From Trichomonas vaginalis G3 (Eukaryota; Parabasalia; Trichomonadida; Trichomonadidae), in the NCBI RefSeq assembly GCF_026262505.1, contig NC_067203.1, positions 17,434,392 through 17,498,391 on the forward strand: DNA of 64,000 nucleotides, in the 5' to 3' direction. Under the pieces are notes generated by a model. That model was not told where the DNA came from and did no database searches. It was given only the letters and a program-made list of their open reading frames with translations. How positions within the stretch are numbered: position 1 is the first letter of the stretch; each line of letters begins with the position of its first letter. A program made the translations under genes and the position numbers. Positions 1-8,438 of this stretch are shown here, in pieces.

Positions 1-1464
1 GATTCGACAGTAAATGAATCATTAAAGGCGTCATTAATGAAAATCATTGATTTTAATTCATTCACGAATACATATAATTCATTCATTAATGTTTCATATG
101 CTTCTAAAGAAGGTGAGCCAAAAACTATCGATAAAGCGGTGTATGAAATAAAAGCATCAACGACGAAATTGAATTCGTTAACTTTTGACGGTGATAGTTT
201 CGTTAATGACATAACATCGGGGAAAACAATTTTAACGAAAGAATACTTAAAATCTCATGTTAGTGAGTTCGTTGAAATTGAAAAAGAAGGTGGAATTAAG
301 TTCGATCCACTGAATTTCATTTTCAGCTTAGCGAATGCGGGTGTTATTTTCGCTGAATGGACAACTATACAGAGTGAAATAAATGCAATATGGACGTTTT
401 TGGGGTCAAAAGCGGGAATGGGTGAGCTTGTAAATGCTGCAAGAACATTAGGTGAAACAGGAAATTTTGTAGATGGTTTTAAAAGACTTGTTTCAAATGT
501 TTTAACAAACACAAAGAAATTATTTAGATATACCGTACATAACGGACGGATTTTCGAACAGATAGCAACAAACCCTCCGGTTATGGCTGCGTTGATGATG
601 GTTAGAGATATAAAACCACGTAACGACGGGAACGAAGAACATGAACAACAGGATACTGGTCGGGTTATTCGAGACATTAAAAACGTGTATCCTGAAGTTA
701 TTGATTTATTTAGAGGAGTTAATGATTCAATTTCAAAACATTCTATAACCCTCGATGAAGAGAATAAATTAACAGATTATATATTCGTCATTATTGCAGA
801 ATTAATGAAGAGAATAAATGAAAAAGGAATTGGTGATATCATTAATGTCAGCGATGTAATGATGAAAAGAAATTTTGACTCATTATTTACAAAACCGAAA
901 ACAGAATATAGTCTTTATGACGTAATTACCGAATTAATGAAAAAGATTAATGATAATAAGAGTTCTGGCGGAAGAGTTGAATTAGAAGTGAATGATGTTA
1001 ATGAGAAATTAGCCGAAAAAGCAGACAAAAATGAGCTTTTAGCTCTGAGTGATAAAGTCAAGAACCACGTTCATTATATAACTTCAGACGAACAGATTAT
1101 AACGGACTACCATGGATATTTAACACGAAGTGATGAAGTGAAGACGGAAGACCCCAATGAAAGAAGATATAAATACATTCGTGCTAAAGGTTATGACATA
1201 AGCTGTACTGTACAGTATGACACGGGTAAAGCACCAGAAGCATTTAGTTATAACGATGAAATTTATGCCTCTACTTTCTCTGTTAAAGGTGTATTAGTTG
1301 AACCAAGATTTACTTTGAGAGTTAAGTCAAAAATAACGTTTGAAGATGCTATTAAAAGTAAAGCTGACAAAGTTGAACTCGAAGCAATGAACAAAGTTTT
1401 GAAATCTCATAAACACAACATCTCCGATATAAATGAACTTCAAGCTACATTAGACAGTAAAGCC

Positions 1465-1680
1465 GACAAGAACCATACACATAAATCCTTCACTACTGTT
1501 AGAGCAGACGACATAATATTGAACTTTGACCTTGGTTCAAGTGCACCTTTAGAGAATCCAAGCACTAGTGTAAAAGATACACTAAACTCCTTAAATAGTA
1601 AATGTATGAATATCGAAGATCATGCCAGAAACTTTGAAGCACATGAACTACCAGCAATGTTAGATAAGAAAGCAGACAAA
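1465..1680 (+). repeat. Internal direct repeat of the fibre gene, copy A
   Basis: About 216 bases that recur almost unchanged at 1933-2145. The unit covers one fibre repeat, from the KNHTHKSF motif to the next LDKKADK motif. Near-identity of DNA rather than only of protein points to a recent duplication or gene conversion. Confidence 0.85.
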
Positions 1681-1750
1681 AACCATACACATAACTCCTT
1701 CTCAACTGTTGCTATAGAAAGTATTGAAGGAACGGTTGGCGGAACTGGTG

Positions 1751-1780
1751 GGGAGGGCGGAGCCCCGCCGCACGCGGCTG
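1751..1780. repeat. GC-rich double hairpin inside fibre gene (variant copy)
   Basis: Two adjacent GC-rich hairpins: GGGC-GGA-GCCC at 1755-1765, and GCCGC-AC-GCGGC at 1767-1778. They encode part of a Gly/Ala/Pro-rich linker. The composition stands out sharply from the AT-rich surroundings. The two stems resemble those at 7525-7552 and 12585-12612, but the order is reversed, as if this copy were inverted. Confidence 0.6.
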
Positions 1781-1932
1781 CTTTATATTATAAACCTCCT
1801 AACTTTCCACAAGGTTTAACATCGAATGAAAACATAACAACGAAGAAAGAAATTAGCTGTAAAAATGTTTATGTCATGGACGATGAAAATAATGTTAAAT
1901 TCACTGCTCAAGATTTATATGATAATAAAGCT

Positions 1933-2145
1933 GACAAGAACCATACACATAAATCCTTCACTACTGTTAGAGCAGACGACATAATATTGAACTTGACCTT
2001 GGTTCAAGTGCACCTTTAGAGAATCCAAGCACTAGTGTAAAAGACACGCTTAAATTTAGATAACAGTTGCAGGAATATCGAAGATCATGCCAGAAACTTT
2101 GAAGCATATGAACTACCAACAATGTTAGATAAGAAAGCAGACAAA
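1933..2145 (+). repeat. Internal direct repeat of the fibre gene, copy B
   Basis: Second copy of the unit at 1465-1680, in the same orientation and with few differences by eye. It lies directly before the gp10-like C-terminal domain. Confidence 0.85.
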
Positions 2146-2632
2146 ACAGAGCTTCAAACATTAAAGACAGAAATACTTCAAACATTATATCCTGTTGGTT
2201 CTATTTATACGTCAATGAACTCAACAAATCCAGCAAGTGTTTTAGGTTTTGGTACGTGGAAGCAGATTGTAGATAAATTCTTATACTGTGCTAGATATTC
2301 AAAGCAAACAGGAGGTTCGAAGAAAATTAAAGAAGCAAACCTTCCACCACACACTCATACAGGAACTACAAACATAACAGGTAATCATTCACATTCAATA
2401 ACAAAAAGAGGTTATACAAATCTTGCAGCAGGTTCGGATAGACAGGGAATGAATAGATATGATATTTCAAGTGACCCAGTAGATTCAAGCACAGGTATTT
2501 TCTGTGGAACCACAGGAAATCATTCACACACTTTCACAACAAATCCAACAGGCTCGGGTGAAGATTATATGCCACCATTTGTGACTGTATTCGCATGGTA
2601 CCGTGTTCAATGAAATCTTTAACTTTACATAA

Positions 2633-3716
2633 ATGAGCTTGAAAGAAGTATTCGAACAACATCCATGGAGGTCATTTAAGAAGTTCAATGAAGCAGCAAA
2701 AAGTTGGGGATTTACTAACAGAGCTGAAGTGAAAAAGTTCTTTGACAAAAATGTTGTACATCAAACAAAAATAAACCCTTACGACTACTTTTTACCAATT
2801 TACTCCAACACTCCTGACGCATACCAATTTGACACTCTCATTCAAAGCAGAAAAGGAGGACATAAACCATTCCTCATCTTCATTAATGTTAACACTCGCA
2901 AAGCTTTTGCGTATATAATGAGGAATAAAGGAACTCGTGAAGTGTTAAGAGTTTTACAAAAGTTTGTAGCAGAACAACCCAAGTACTTTAACATCAGACC
3001 AAGACAGTGCATACCTCAGCAACGAAATCACAGAATTTCTCATTAAGCATAACATAACTCACTACACTACTGAAGACCATAACCATAACATACTCGGCAT
3101 CATAAACCGCTTCATAAGGACTCTCAGAGATTTAAATCAAGAGCGAGACTTTACCGAAGAAACAATGAAACATTTTCTCGAAGTATATAATTCCTCAACA
3201 AATTCTACAACAGGACATACACCAAATTCAATGACACAACAACAAGAAGAAAAGTATATACAAAAGAAACGAAGCCAAACACAAAATATCAGAAATTCAA
3301 CACAATTTACCCTCATTCCTGGTACAAAAGTTCGTGTAGTTCTTGACGACAAACCATTGACAAAGAAACGTTTAAGGTTAAGTCGAAATTATTATATAGT
3401 AGATTCAACGCAAGGTAATGGATATCTTATAAAAGCTGCTGACGACTCTATTGCGTTTTATCCTCGTCATAAATTAGTCGAAAGTAGTAATGGCAAACTT
3501 GCTGAAACCATTGACGAAGCAAAGCGAGGAGTGGTTATTGAAATACTTGGCTATAACACAAACGATGACACTTATAAAGTAAGATATGAAGGAGGCGTTG
3601 AAGATGTTATACCATCTAAGAACTTGAGAGAGTCGAAGCCAACACATCTGGGACCATTAGAGCGGGAGTATTGGAAAGATAAAAACATGCCAGAAAGAAT
3701 AAGAAAATTCTTCTAA
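2633..3716 (+). pseudogene. Polinton integrase, retroviral-like (fossil, broken)
   Basis: Integrase of the rve/DDE superfamily, which inserts Polinton DNA into the host genome. The N-terminal part has the core-domain strand with its aspartate (DAYQFDTLIQ), followed by the beta-strand stretch PFLIFINVNTRKAFAY. The middle keeps the helix FLEVYNSSTNSTTGHTPNSM, typical of integrase core ends. The last ~60 residues (VVIEILGYNTNDDTYKVRYE, then VIPSKNLRE) look like the chromodomain-like C-terminus common in Polinton and chromovirus integrases. It starts about 20 bases after the fibre gene, on the same strand. The region is broken at one or two places. Confidence 0.8.
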
Positions 3717-3800
3717 ACTTTTTCATTAGATGTAAATCAGACATGAACGAGAACAGTCATGATATCATTAAAGGTACCATTTATTTTAACATAAATGAAC

Positions 3801-3862
3801 AAAAAATAATGTTTATGTTAGCATGTTAGATCTAACACGTTTTCTAACCACTTTTCTAACAT
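3801..3862 (+). repeat. 62-bp inverted repeat, left copy
   Basis: This segment is the exact reverse complement of 4914-4975. It contains the palindrome GTTAGATCTAAC. The pair brackets the gene at 4026-4907, and each copy sits about 50-65 bases before a copy of the shared promoter block. Confidence 0.9.
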
Positions 3863-3910
3863 GGTCTAAAACTCTCGAAAATCATGAATTTTTGACATTT
3901 CCTTATGAAA

Positions 3911-3960
3911 GAAAAATAACGCTAATTTTTTTCTAAGAAAAATTTTTATCTTGTATGTAA
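3911..3960 (+). promoter_or_regulatory. Element promoter block, copy 1
   Basis: Contains GAAAAATAACGCTA (3911-3924) and TTTTTATCTTGTATGTAA (3943-3960). The same two boxes occur before the next two genes, the second box exactly. The surrounding ~90 bases (from about 3877) also resemble 4992-5080. Promoter function is inferred from recurrence and position. No other feature is seen in the rest of 3717-4025 apart from the inverted repeat. Confidence 0.65.
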
Positions 3961-4025
3961 AGATATGATTTCAACAATAGGTTCTACAACACTTCAAACA
4001 AACAACTTCACCAAACTCTTTAGTT

Positions 4026-4907
4026 ATGAATCCAACATCTATGTTAGTAGAGATGAAAAGCTTCATTCCTTCTTCATATACTTTTGAGACAGAAATACAA
4101 AGAATTAAGCAAGAACTTTTAACAAGTAATTTAGACTGTAGTGCGAAAGATGAAACAAATGAACAGTATCTTTATGACATGCAGGATATTATTGACCATT
4201 TACCCAAATTGCCTGAAATCCAACAACAAAAGCTCACTATTCATGAATTCGATGAAATAGAAGTGAAACCAACTGACTCAGTAGAAATAAAGAAGTTCAT
4301 ACGTAAAGTAAACTATGAGTTTCTAGGATATCATTGCAACCATAAAGTTATGGACAAAGATTGCGACATGGTATATAAGAACATCTCTGACATATATAAA
4401 TCTGGGGAGTTTAAGACATACGACAACTTTGTTTCATTAGTTGCTGAATATGTATGGCAGATAAGAGATAAAGATAAAAGATGTAAAATATGGAATGGAC
4501 AAATAAAACCAACAACTTTTGAGTTAAAGAAAACCATTGACGCCTTAGTTGTTCTAGCAGGTCAAATTTCAATGTATAACGCAAAAATGAATCCGCAATG
4601 TTCAAAATGTAAAGCAGCAATGAGGAAATATAACTACTCCGTCAAAGAGATAGAACGTATGAGAAACGACTATGCTGACTTAAAGAAAGAAGTAGAGAAA
4701 CCAGCAGAAGATAAAATGGACATGTTAGCATTTCTGAACAAAAACTATCCAACAGCTGACGATTTCCTATTATCTGATGTCAAGAAGAAATATAAAGAAA
4801 CCTTCGGCATAGTTAAAATTTTTGATATCCTTCGTGAAGAAATAGAAGCTACAAAACTGTTTAAAGTCATGAACCATCGCAACATATACCATGTAAAACG
4901 CTTGTAA
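4026..4907 (+). CDS. Unknown Polinton protein, 293 aa
   Basis: Family not recognised. The protein is mixed charged, with no signal peptide or membrane segment. A possible metal site is CSKCKAAMRK near residue 195, followed by a predicted coiled-coil stretch (VKEIERMRNDYADLKKEVEK). The C-terminal ~60 residues (FLLSDVKKKYKETFGIVKIF, then KVMNHRNIYHVKRL) could be a winged-helix-like fold. The gene is the sole content of the segment bracketed by the 62-bp inverted repeats. The start is uncertain because the promoter block lies unusually far (about 65 bases) upstream of this ATG. Confidence 0.6.
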   Translation: MNPTSMLVEMKSFIPSSYTFETEIQRIKQELLTSNLDCSAKDETNEQYLYDMQDIIDHLPKLPEIQQQKLTIHEFDEIEVKPTDSVEIKKFIRKVNYEFLGYHCNHKVMDKDCDMVYKNISDIYKSGEFKTYDNFVSLVAEYVWQIRDKDKRCKIWNGQIKPTTFELKKTIDALVVLAGQISMYNAKMNPQCSKCKAAMRKYNYSVKEIERMRNDYADLKKEVEKPAEDKMDMLAFLNKNYPTADDFLLSDVKKKYKETFGIVKIFDILREEIEATKLFKVMNHRNIYHVKRL

Positions 4908-4913
4908 ATAGTT

Positions 4914-4975
4914 ATGTTAGAAAAGTGGTTAGAAAACGTGTTAGATCTAACATGCTAACATAAACATTATTTTTT
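4914..4975 (-). repeat. 62-bp inverted repeat, right copy
   Basis: Exact reverse complement of 3801-3862. It begins seven bases after the stop codon of the 4026-4907 gene and so could also act as its 3' end signal. Confidence 0.9.
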
Positions 4976-5028
4976 CTATCTTAAGGAAATTCACGAAAAT
5001 TCATGAGTTTTGACATTTCCTTATGACA

Positions 5029-5078
5029 GAAAAATAACGCTAATTTTTTTCTAAGAAAAATTTTTATCTTGTATGTAA
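5029..5078 (+). promoter_or_regulatory. Element promoter block, copy 2
   Basis: GAAAAATAACGCTA at 5029-5042 and TTTTTATCTTGTATGTAA at 5061-5078, followed by ATG at 5087. The first box ends 44 bases before the start codon, as in copy 3. Confidence 0.7.
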
Positions 5079-5086
5079 AGACAGTA

Positions 5087-5698
5087 ATGTCAAACATTGA
5101 GTTTGAAACAGTTAGAAAGATTGACAATGACACCAAAGTGGTTAGAATAGGTGATTTAAACGTAAGATACTCAAAGAAATACAACAAATATTCTTTGTCA
5201 GACATTATATCTCCATCTGGAAAGAAAACAAACGACTGGGTTAGAAATGCTTCAACTCAGAAAATTTTGACAAGAAATCCTGAGCTTATGATATCAGTAG
5301 CATTTCATGGAACAAGAGCATATCTTATAGACAAAAGTCTTATACCAATAGTTTTGTTATGGTTAGACCCAGTTGTTGGATATAACTTCATAACATATGG
5401 TTCATTCGACTCAGAACGTTGCAGTGAAGGCTTACTTTATATCGTTCAGAAACCGAAGGACTTCAACACAAAAAGATATAAGATAGGAAGGACATATAAT
5501 ATAACTCAAAGATATGACAGTACAGTCAATAGAGTCAAGGTTGTGTTTGTTAATGATATGAGAGCTGCTGAAACAGAACTGCTTGAAGTTTTTGAGAAAA
5601 TGTATGGTGCTCCCATGAAAGGTAAAGAAACGTTTGAAGTAGATGAGATAGATAAAGCTATAAAATTATTTGACGAAGTTGCTGAAAAATACATGTAA
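5087..5698 (+). CDS. KilA-N plus GIY-YIG/T5orf172-type protein
   Basis: A protein of about 203 aa. Residues ~20-105 resemble a KilA-N DNA-binding domain (YNKYSLSDIISPSGKKTNDW, then STQKIL). Residues ~110-195 resemble the T5orf172 branch of GIY-YIG nucleases: GLLYIVQKP, then YKIGRTYNITQRYD and VNDMRAAETELLEVF, with a late Glu in ETFEVDE. This combination is common in large DNA viruses of eukaryotes and in phages, where its role is mostly unknown. A start at 5087 is preferred because it follows the promoter block, while an upstream in-frame ATG at 5069 lies inside it. The next gene, also KilA-N, has an equivalent promoter. Confidence 0.75.
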   Translation: MSNIEFETVRKIDNDTKVVRIGDLNVRYSKKYNKYSLSDIISPSGKKTNDWVRNASTQKILTRNPELMISVAFHGTRAYLIDKSLIPIVLLWLDPVVGYNFITYGSFDSERCSEGLLYIVQKPKDFNTKRYKIGRTYNITQRYDSTVNRVKVVFVNDMRAAETELLEVFEKMYGAPMKGKETFEVDEIDKAIKLFDEVAEKYM

Positions 5699-5728
5699 AG
5701 CGTTTATTTTTACCATTTCTTTAACACA

Positions 5729-5778
5729 GAAAAATAACGTTAGAATTTTTTTTATTTATTTTTTTATCTTGTATGTAA
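5729..5778 (+). promoter_or_regulatory. Element promoter block, copy 3
   Basis: GAAAAATAACGTTA at 5729-5742 and TTTTTATCTTGTATGTAA at 5761-5778, with ATG at 5787. Spacing to the start codon is the same as in copy 2. Confidence 0.7.
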
Positions 5779-5786
5779 GAACAGTA

Positions 5787-6614
5787 ATGTCAACAACAGA
5801 GAACACAACAACTGCTATCGTTCATGAAGCTATAAATGAAGAATACGAATACATACAGTATAACAAACAGTTACGTCTCATTCGTTCAGTCAAAGATGAC
5901 ATGTACCAAATGCAAAGTATAATGAATGCTCTTCGTTCTACAAAGCAAGCATATCATTGGTTTGAAAACCAACAGACAAAAGAACTTTTAGAAGAATTTC
6001 CTCATATGATTGCTTCCCTCGGAAAACCGAGAGAAGAGATTCCGTACGAAAATCGCAAGAATTTGGCTCCTGGTTTGAAAGGATATTATGTTCATAGACT
6101 TTTAGTAAATGCTGTAGCAATGTGGGCTTCACCTCGTTATGCTTGTTATATTTTCATGATGTTAGATGAACTATATAAAGCAGAACGTGGAGAGATGGAA
6201 AAGAAACTTCATGCAAAAGATGAAGTCATTGAATCCAAAGACAAAAGCATACAGAAAAGAATACCACGTTCAGTACCAAAAGGAAAGGAAAAGAGTTATA
6301 AGTATATGATATATACTGAAGAGTTGGAGAAAGAAGAAGATAAAGATATGGTTATGTTGCATTTAGTCAGAAGAAACAACAAGAGCTTTTATGACTTAGC
6401 TAAAATATATAAATCTGACAGAAACTGGTTCTATCGTGAAAACTTACCGATTTCAATGACACCGAATGAAGATGTGAAACAAATAGTTCAAGATACGTTA
6501 CCTCAAACACACTATGACATCAAAGGTTGCACAATACTTACATTCAAAGAAGACTTAACATTACTGAAAGAAAAGATAACAGAATATTTCGACAACTTCA
6601 AAGAGGAAGAATGA
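5787..6614 (+). CDS. KilA-N domain protein with DUF3627-like C-terminus
   Basis: 275 aa counting from the ATG that follows the promoter block. The motif GYYVHRLLVNAVAMWASPRY at residues ~99-118 is the core of the KilA-N fold, a DNA-binding domain of phages and nucleocytoplasmic large DNA viruses. A charged coiled-coil linker (~128-155) leads to a C-terminal half (YKYMIYTEELEKEEDKDMVM, then MTPNEDVKQIV and DLTLLKEKITEYF) that resembles DUF3627, the usual partner of KilA-N in viruses. It is the second KilA-N gene in a row. The reading frame extends upstream without a stop but covers the promoter, so that part is unlikely to be translated. Confidence 0.75.
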   Translation: MSTTENTTTAIVHEAINEEYEYIQYNKQLRLIRSVKDDMYQMQSIMNALRSTKQAYHWFENQQTKELLEEFPHMIASLGKPREEIPYENRKNLAPGLKGYYVHRLLVNAVAMWASPRYACYIFMMLDELYKAERGEMEKKLHAKDEVIESKDKSIQKRIPRSVPKGKEKSYKYMIYTEELEKEEDKDMVMLHLVRRNNKSFYDLAKIYKSDRNWFYRENLPISMTPNEDVKQIVQDTLPQTHYDIKGCTILTFKEDLTLLKEKITEYFDNFKEEE

Positions 6615-6796
6615 AAAAAAATCTCGTCGGGTGCCACGTTAGAACCATAGTGGAGAAAACCATGATAAAAACAAAACGCTCCATGTCGATCATAATTGAC
6701 GAAGTGCAAATCTTCACTTCTTCAAGTTTATTTTGTTTTTACCATTTAAGTGTTGTAAAATGTCGATATGAAGACTAACCAAAAATATATTTTTGC

Positions 6797-7267
6797 TTAA
6801 ATAACTTCAGGGTCTATTTCTTCAACCATTTCACTTCCTTCGTCAATGTCAATAGAAGCTTCTTCAACCTTTGGTAAGAACTTTTGTATGACATCTTTGT
6901 TCGTTATTGTCTTCAGAGATGAAGGATAATATTTCACATTTGTTTCACCCTTCTTATATTCTTTCTGTTCGGAAAGATTTAAAGCAATACTGAAGAAGTC
7001 AACGTTAGAGTTCTTTATGACAGTATAATGAGTATCTTTGACATTCACGAAGAAACTCTTTTGTTTCAAAACTACTGCTAACTCTTGTGAAGTATAACGT
7101 TTGCGGTCAATGACGATAGCTAATGGTCTGACATACTGACCGAACTTAGATTCTTTCACAAACTTCTTGTTAAAGATAACATTAACATTTGAAGCATTGA
7201 ACTCATTCTTGATGGCATTAGCGAGAGCATTGTATGAAAAGAACTTGCAATCTTGCATGTGTTTCAT
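6797..7267 (-). CDS. Unknown Polinton protein, 156 aa
   Basis: Family not recognised. The protein is lysine-rich in the middle, with an acidic C-terminal tail (VEEASIDIDEGSEMVEEIDP). There is no membrane segment or metal site. It is divergent from the gene at 7358, with 90 bases between the start codons. The leader on this strand has TTTTTATTTTA directly before the ATG, the same T-rich box as in other element genes. Confidence 0.6.
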   Translation of the reverse strand: MKHMQDCKFFSYNALANAIKNEFNASNVNVIFNKKFVKESKFGQYVRPLAIVIDRKRYTSQELAVVLKQKSFFVNVKDTHYTVIKNSNVDFFSIALNLSEQKEYKKGETNVKYYPSSLKTITNKDVIQKFLPKVEEASIDIDEGSEMVEEIDPEVI

Positions 7268-7357
7268 TAAAATAAAAATATTAATTATTTTGAAAAATAA
7301 CTTAAAAAAATCTAATCTAATTTTTTCAAAAAAATATTTTTTTATTTCCTACTAAAG
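7268..7357. promoter_or_regulatory. Bidirectional element promoter
   Basis: A 90-base gap between divergent starts, almost pure A/T. It has a TTTTTAT-type box before each ATG: TTTTTATTTTA on the minus strand, and TTTTTTTATTTCC about 10 bases before 7358 on the plus strand. Function is inferred from position and similarity to the other leaders. Confidence 0.5.
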
Positions 7358-8261
7358 ATGTATCGGAAGTTGTCTAAGTTAGAACACTCGGAAATAAAAC
7401 AACTTCTTACAGAAGCTAATATAGATGTTGCAAAGCATTACGCAACAAACAAAAAAGCACTCGCTGACATCCTCAATGACTATAATGGTGCAATAAGTTA
7501 TGATAGAATTCATGAGTTCATAAAGCCGCAACGCGGCGAGGACGAAGTCCATGCAAGAGCATTTCCTTTAAATGACGTTGCTATTGACTTATATCATAGA
7601 CGTTCAGTACCTCATGAAGAAAGAAGAGAAATGTTTGACATAACAAATGCAAACGTTGGTGAAACACGAAAGAGAGACGACACACTGAAACAACAGAGAA
7701 GAGAGATGTTTAAAAGTGCTATAGAACAAGTTCGCAAAGCTAACGATGTCATTCGTTCCATTGACGACAAACCAAAAGAAGGTGAGAGATGGTTAAAGAA
7801 AGATGAAGAGAATAGGAAGAGAATGTAAGACAGGCAATAGACTCATTGACTTTAACATCGAAGCTTTAGATGAACCAAACAGAGACTACTTACACAAACA
7901 TTTCGGTAAGGTTTTCATGAGACTCTTAGAGAAGATTAAAATAAACTCCCAACAAAGATGGATGGTATGTTATAAACTTGGTGGAAAGTATGAATGTTCT
8001 ACGTTAAACCTCAATAATATTGGAACATTACTACATCAGCTCTTGAAGGAGAACTTTATATCAGAGATAGAAGCAAATGCTGCAGGTATTGTTGAAATGC
8101 ACTATGACTTCTTCTTGACAAACATAAAGAATCTTACTGAAATAAAGATGTATGATTTAACAGAATATGAAGGCTTAACGATGTCAGATGTAAAGAAAGG
8201 CAAACCAAAAAAGAGACCATATAGAGATGAAAGCACACTGACAAAGACAGAAAAGATTTGA
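7358..8261 (+). pseudogene. N-terminal part of polymerase region or separate gene (fossil)
   Basis: Charged sequence directly before, and on the same strand as, the polymerase domain. The first part is rich in Arg/Lys/Glu (PHEERREMF, RKRDDTLKQQRREM). The later part has a compact hydrophobic region (RDYLHKHFGKVFMRLLEKIK, then LGGKYECSTLNLNNIGTLLH). Polymerases of this family often carry a long N-terminal extension of unknown fold, so this may belong to the polymerase, but a separate gene is possible. It contains the double hairpin at 7525-7552. At least one break is present. Confidence 0.55.
7525..7552 (+). repeat. GC-rich double hairpin inside polymerase N-terminal region
   Basis: GCCGC-AAC-GCGGC (7525-7537), then GA, then GGAC-GAA-GTCC (7540-7550), then AT. 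The same plan (5-bp stem with 3-base loop, GA, 4-bp stem with GAA loop, AT) occurs at 12585-12612 in another gene with different stem bases. In this frame it encodes PQRGEDEVH. Confidence 0.75.
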
Positions 8262-8438
8262 ACAGACTTAACAAACAGGAGATAAACAGATATAGATGAC
8301 TTCTGGAATGAAATCCTTGGTGAAAAGAAGTTTTATAAGAAGAGAAGCGGTCAGTTCTGGAAGTATCTTTGCACATTACCTATAAATCTTGAACGCTACC
8401 AAATCTTCAATGAACTGAACAAAAGAACTGCAACACTT

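Larger units (their letters stand above)
1..2613 (+). pseudogene. Phage-type fibre gene of the Polinton (fossil, broken)
   Basis: The reading frame is open from the window edge, so the true start lies outside. The last ~350 codons before about 2150 carry several copies of a spacer ending in KADKNHTH, the histidine-rich linker repeat common in bacteriophage tail fibres. The 3' part (about 2122-2613) has YPVGSIYTSMNSTNPASVLG, then PPHTHTG, HSHS and PPFVTVFAWYRV, which matches the C-terminal domain of T4 gp10-like baseplate/fibre proteins. In phages these domains form trimeric receptor-binding spikes. A role as a virion attachment fibre is inferred. A glycine-rich, GC-rich patch lies near 1739-1780 and a near-identical internal duplication lies in the second half. 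The region is broken at about one place. Confidence 0.7.
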
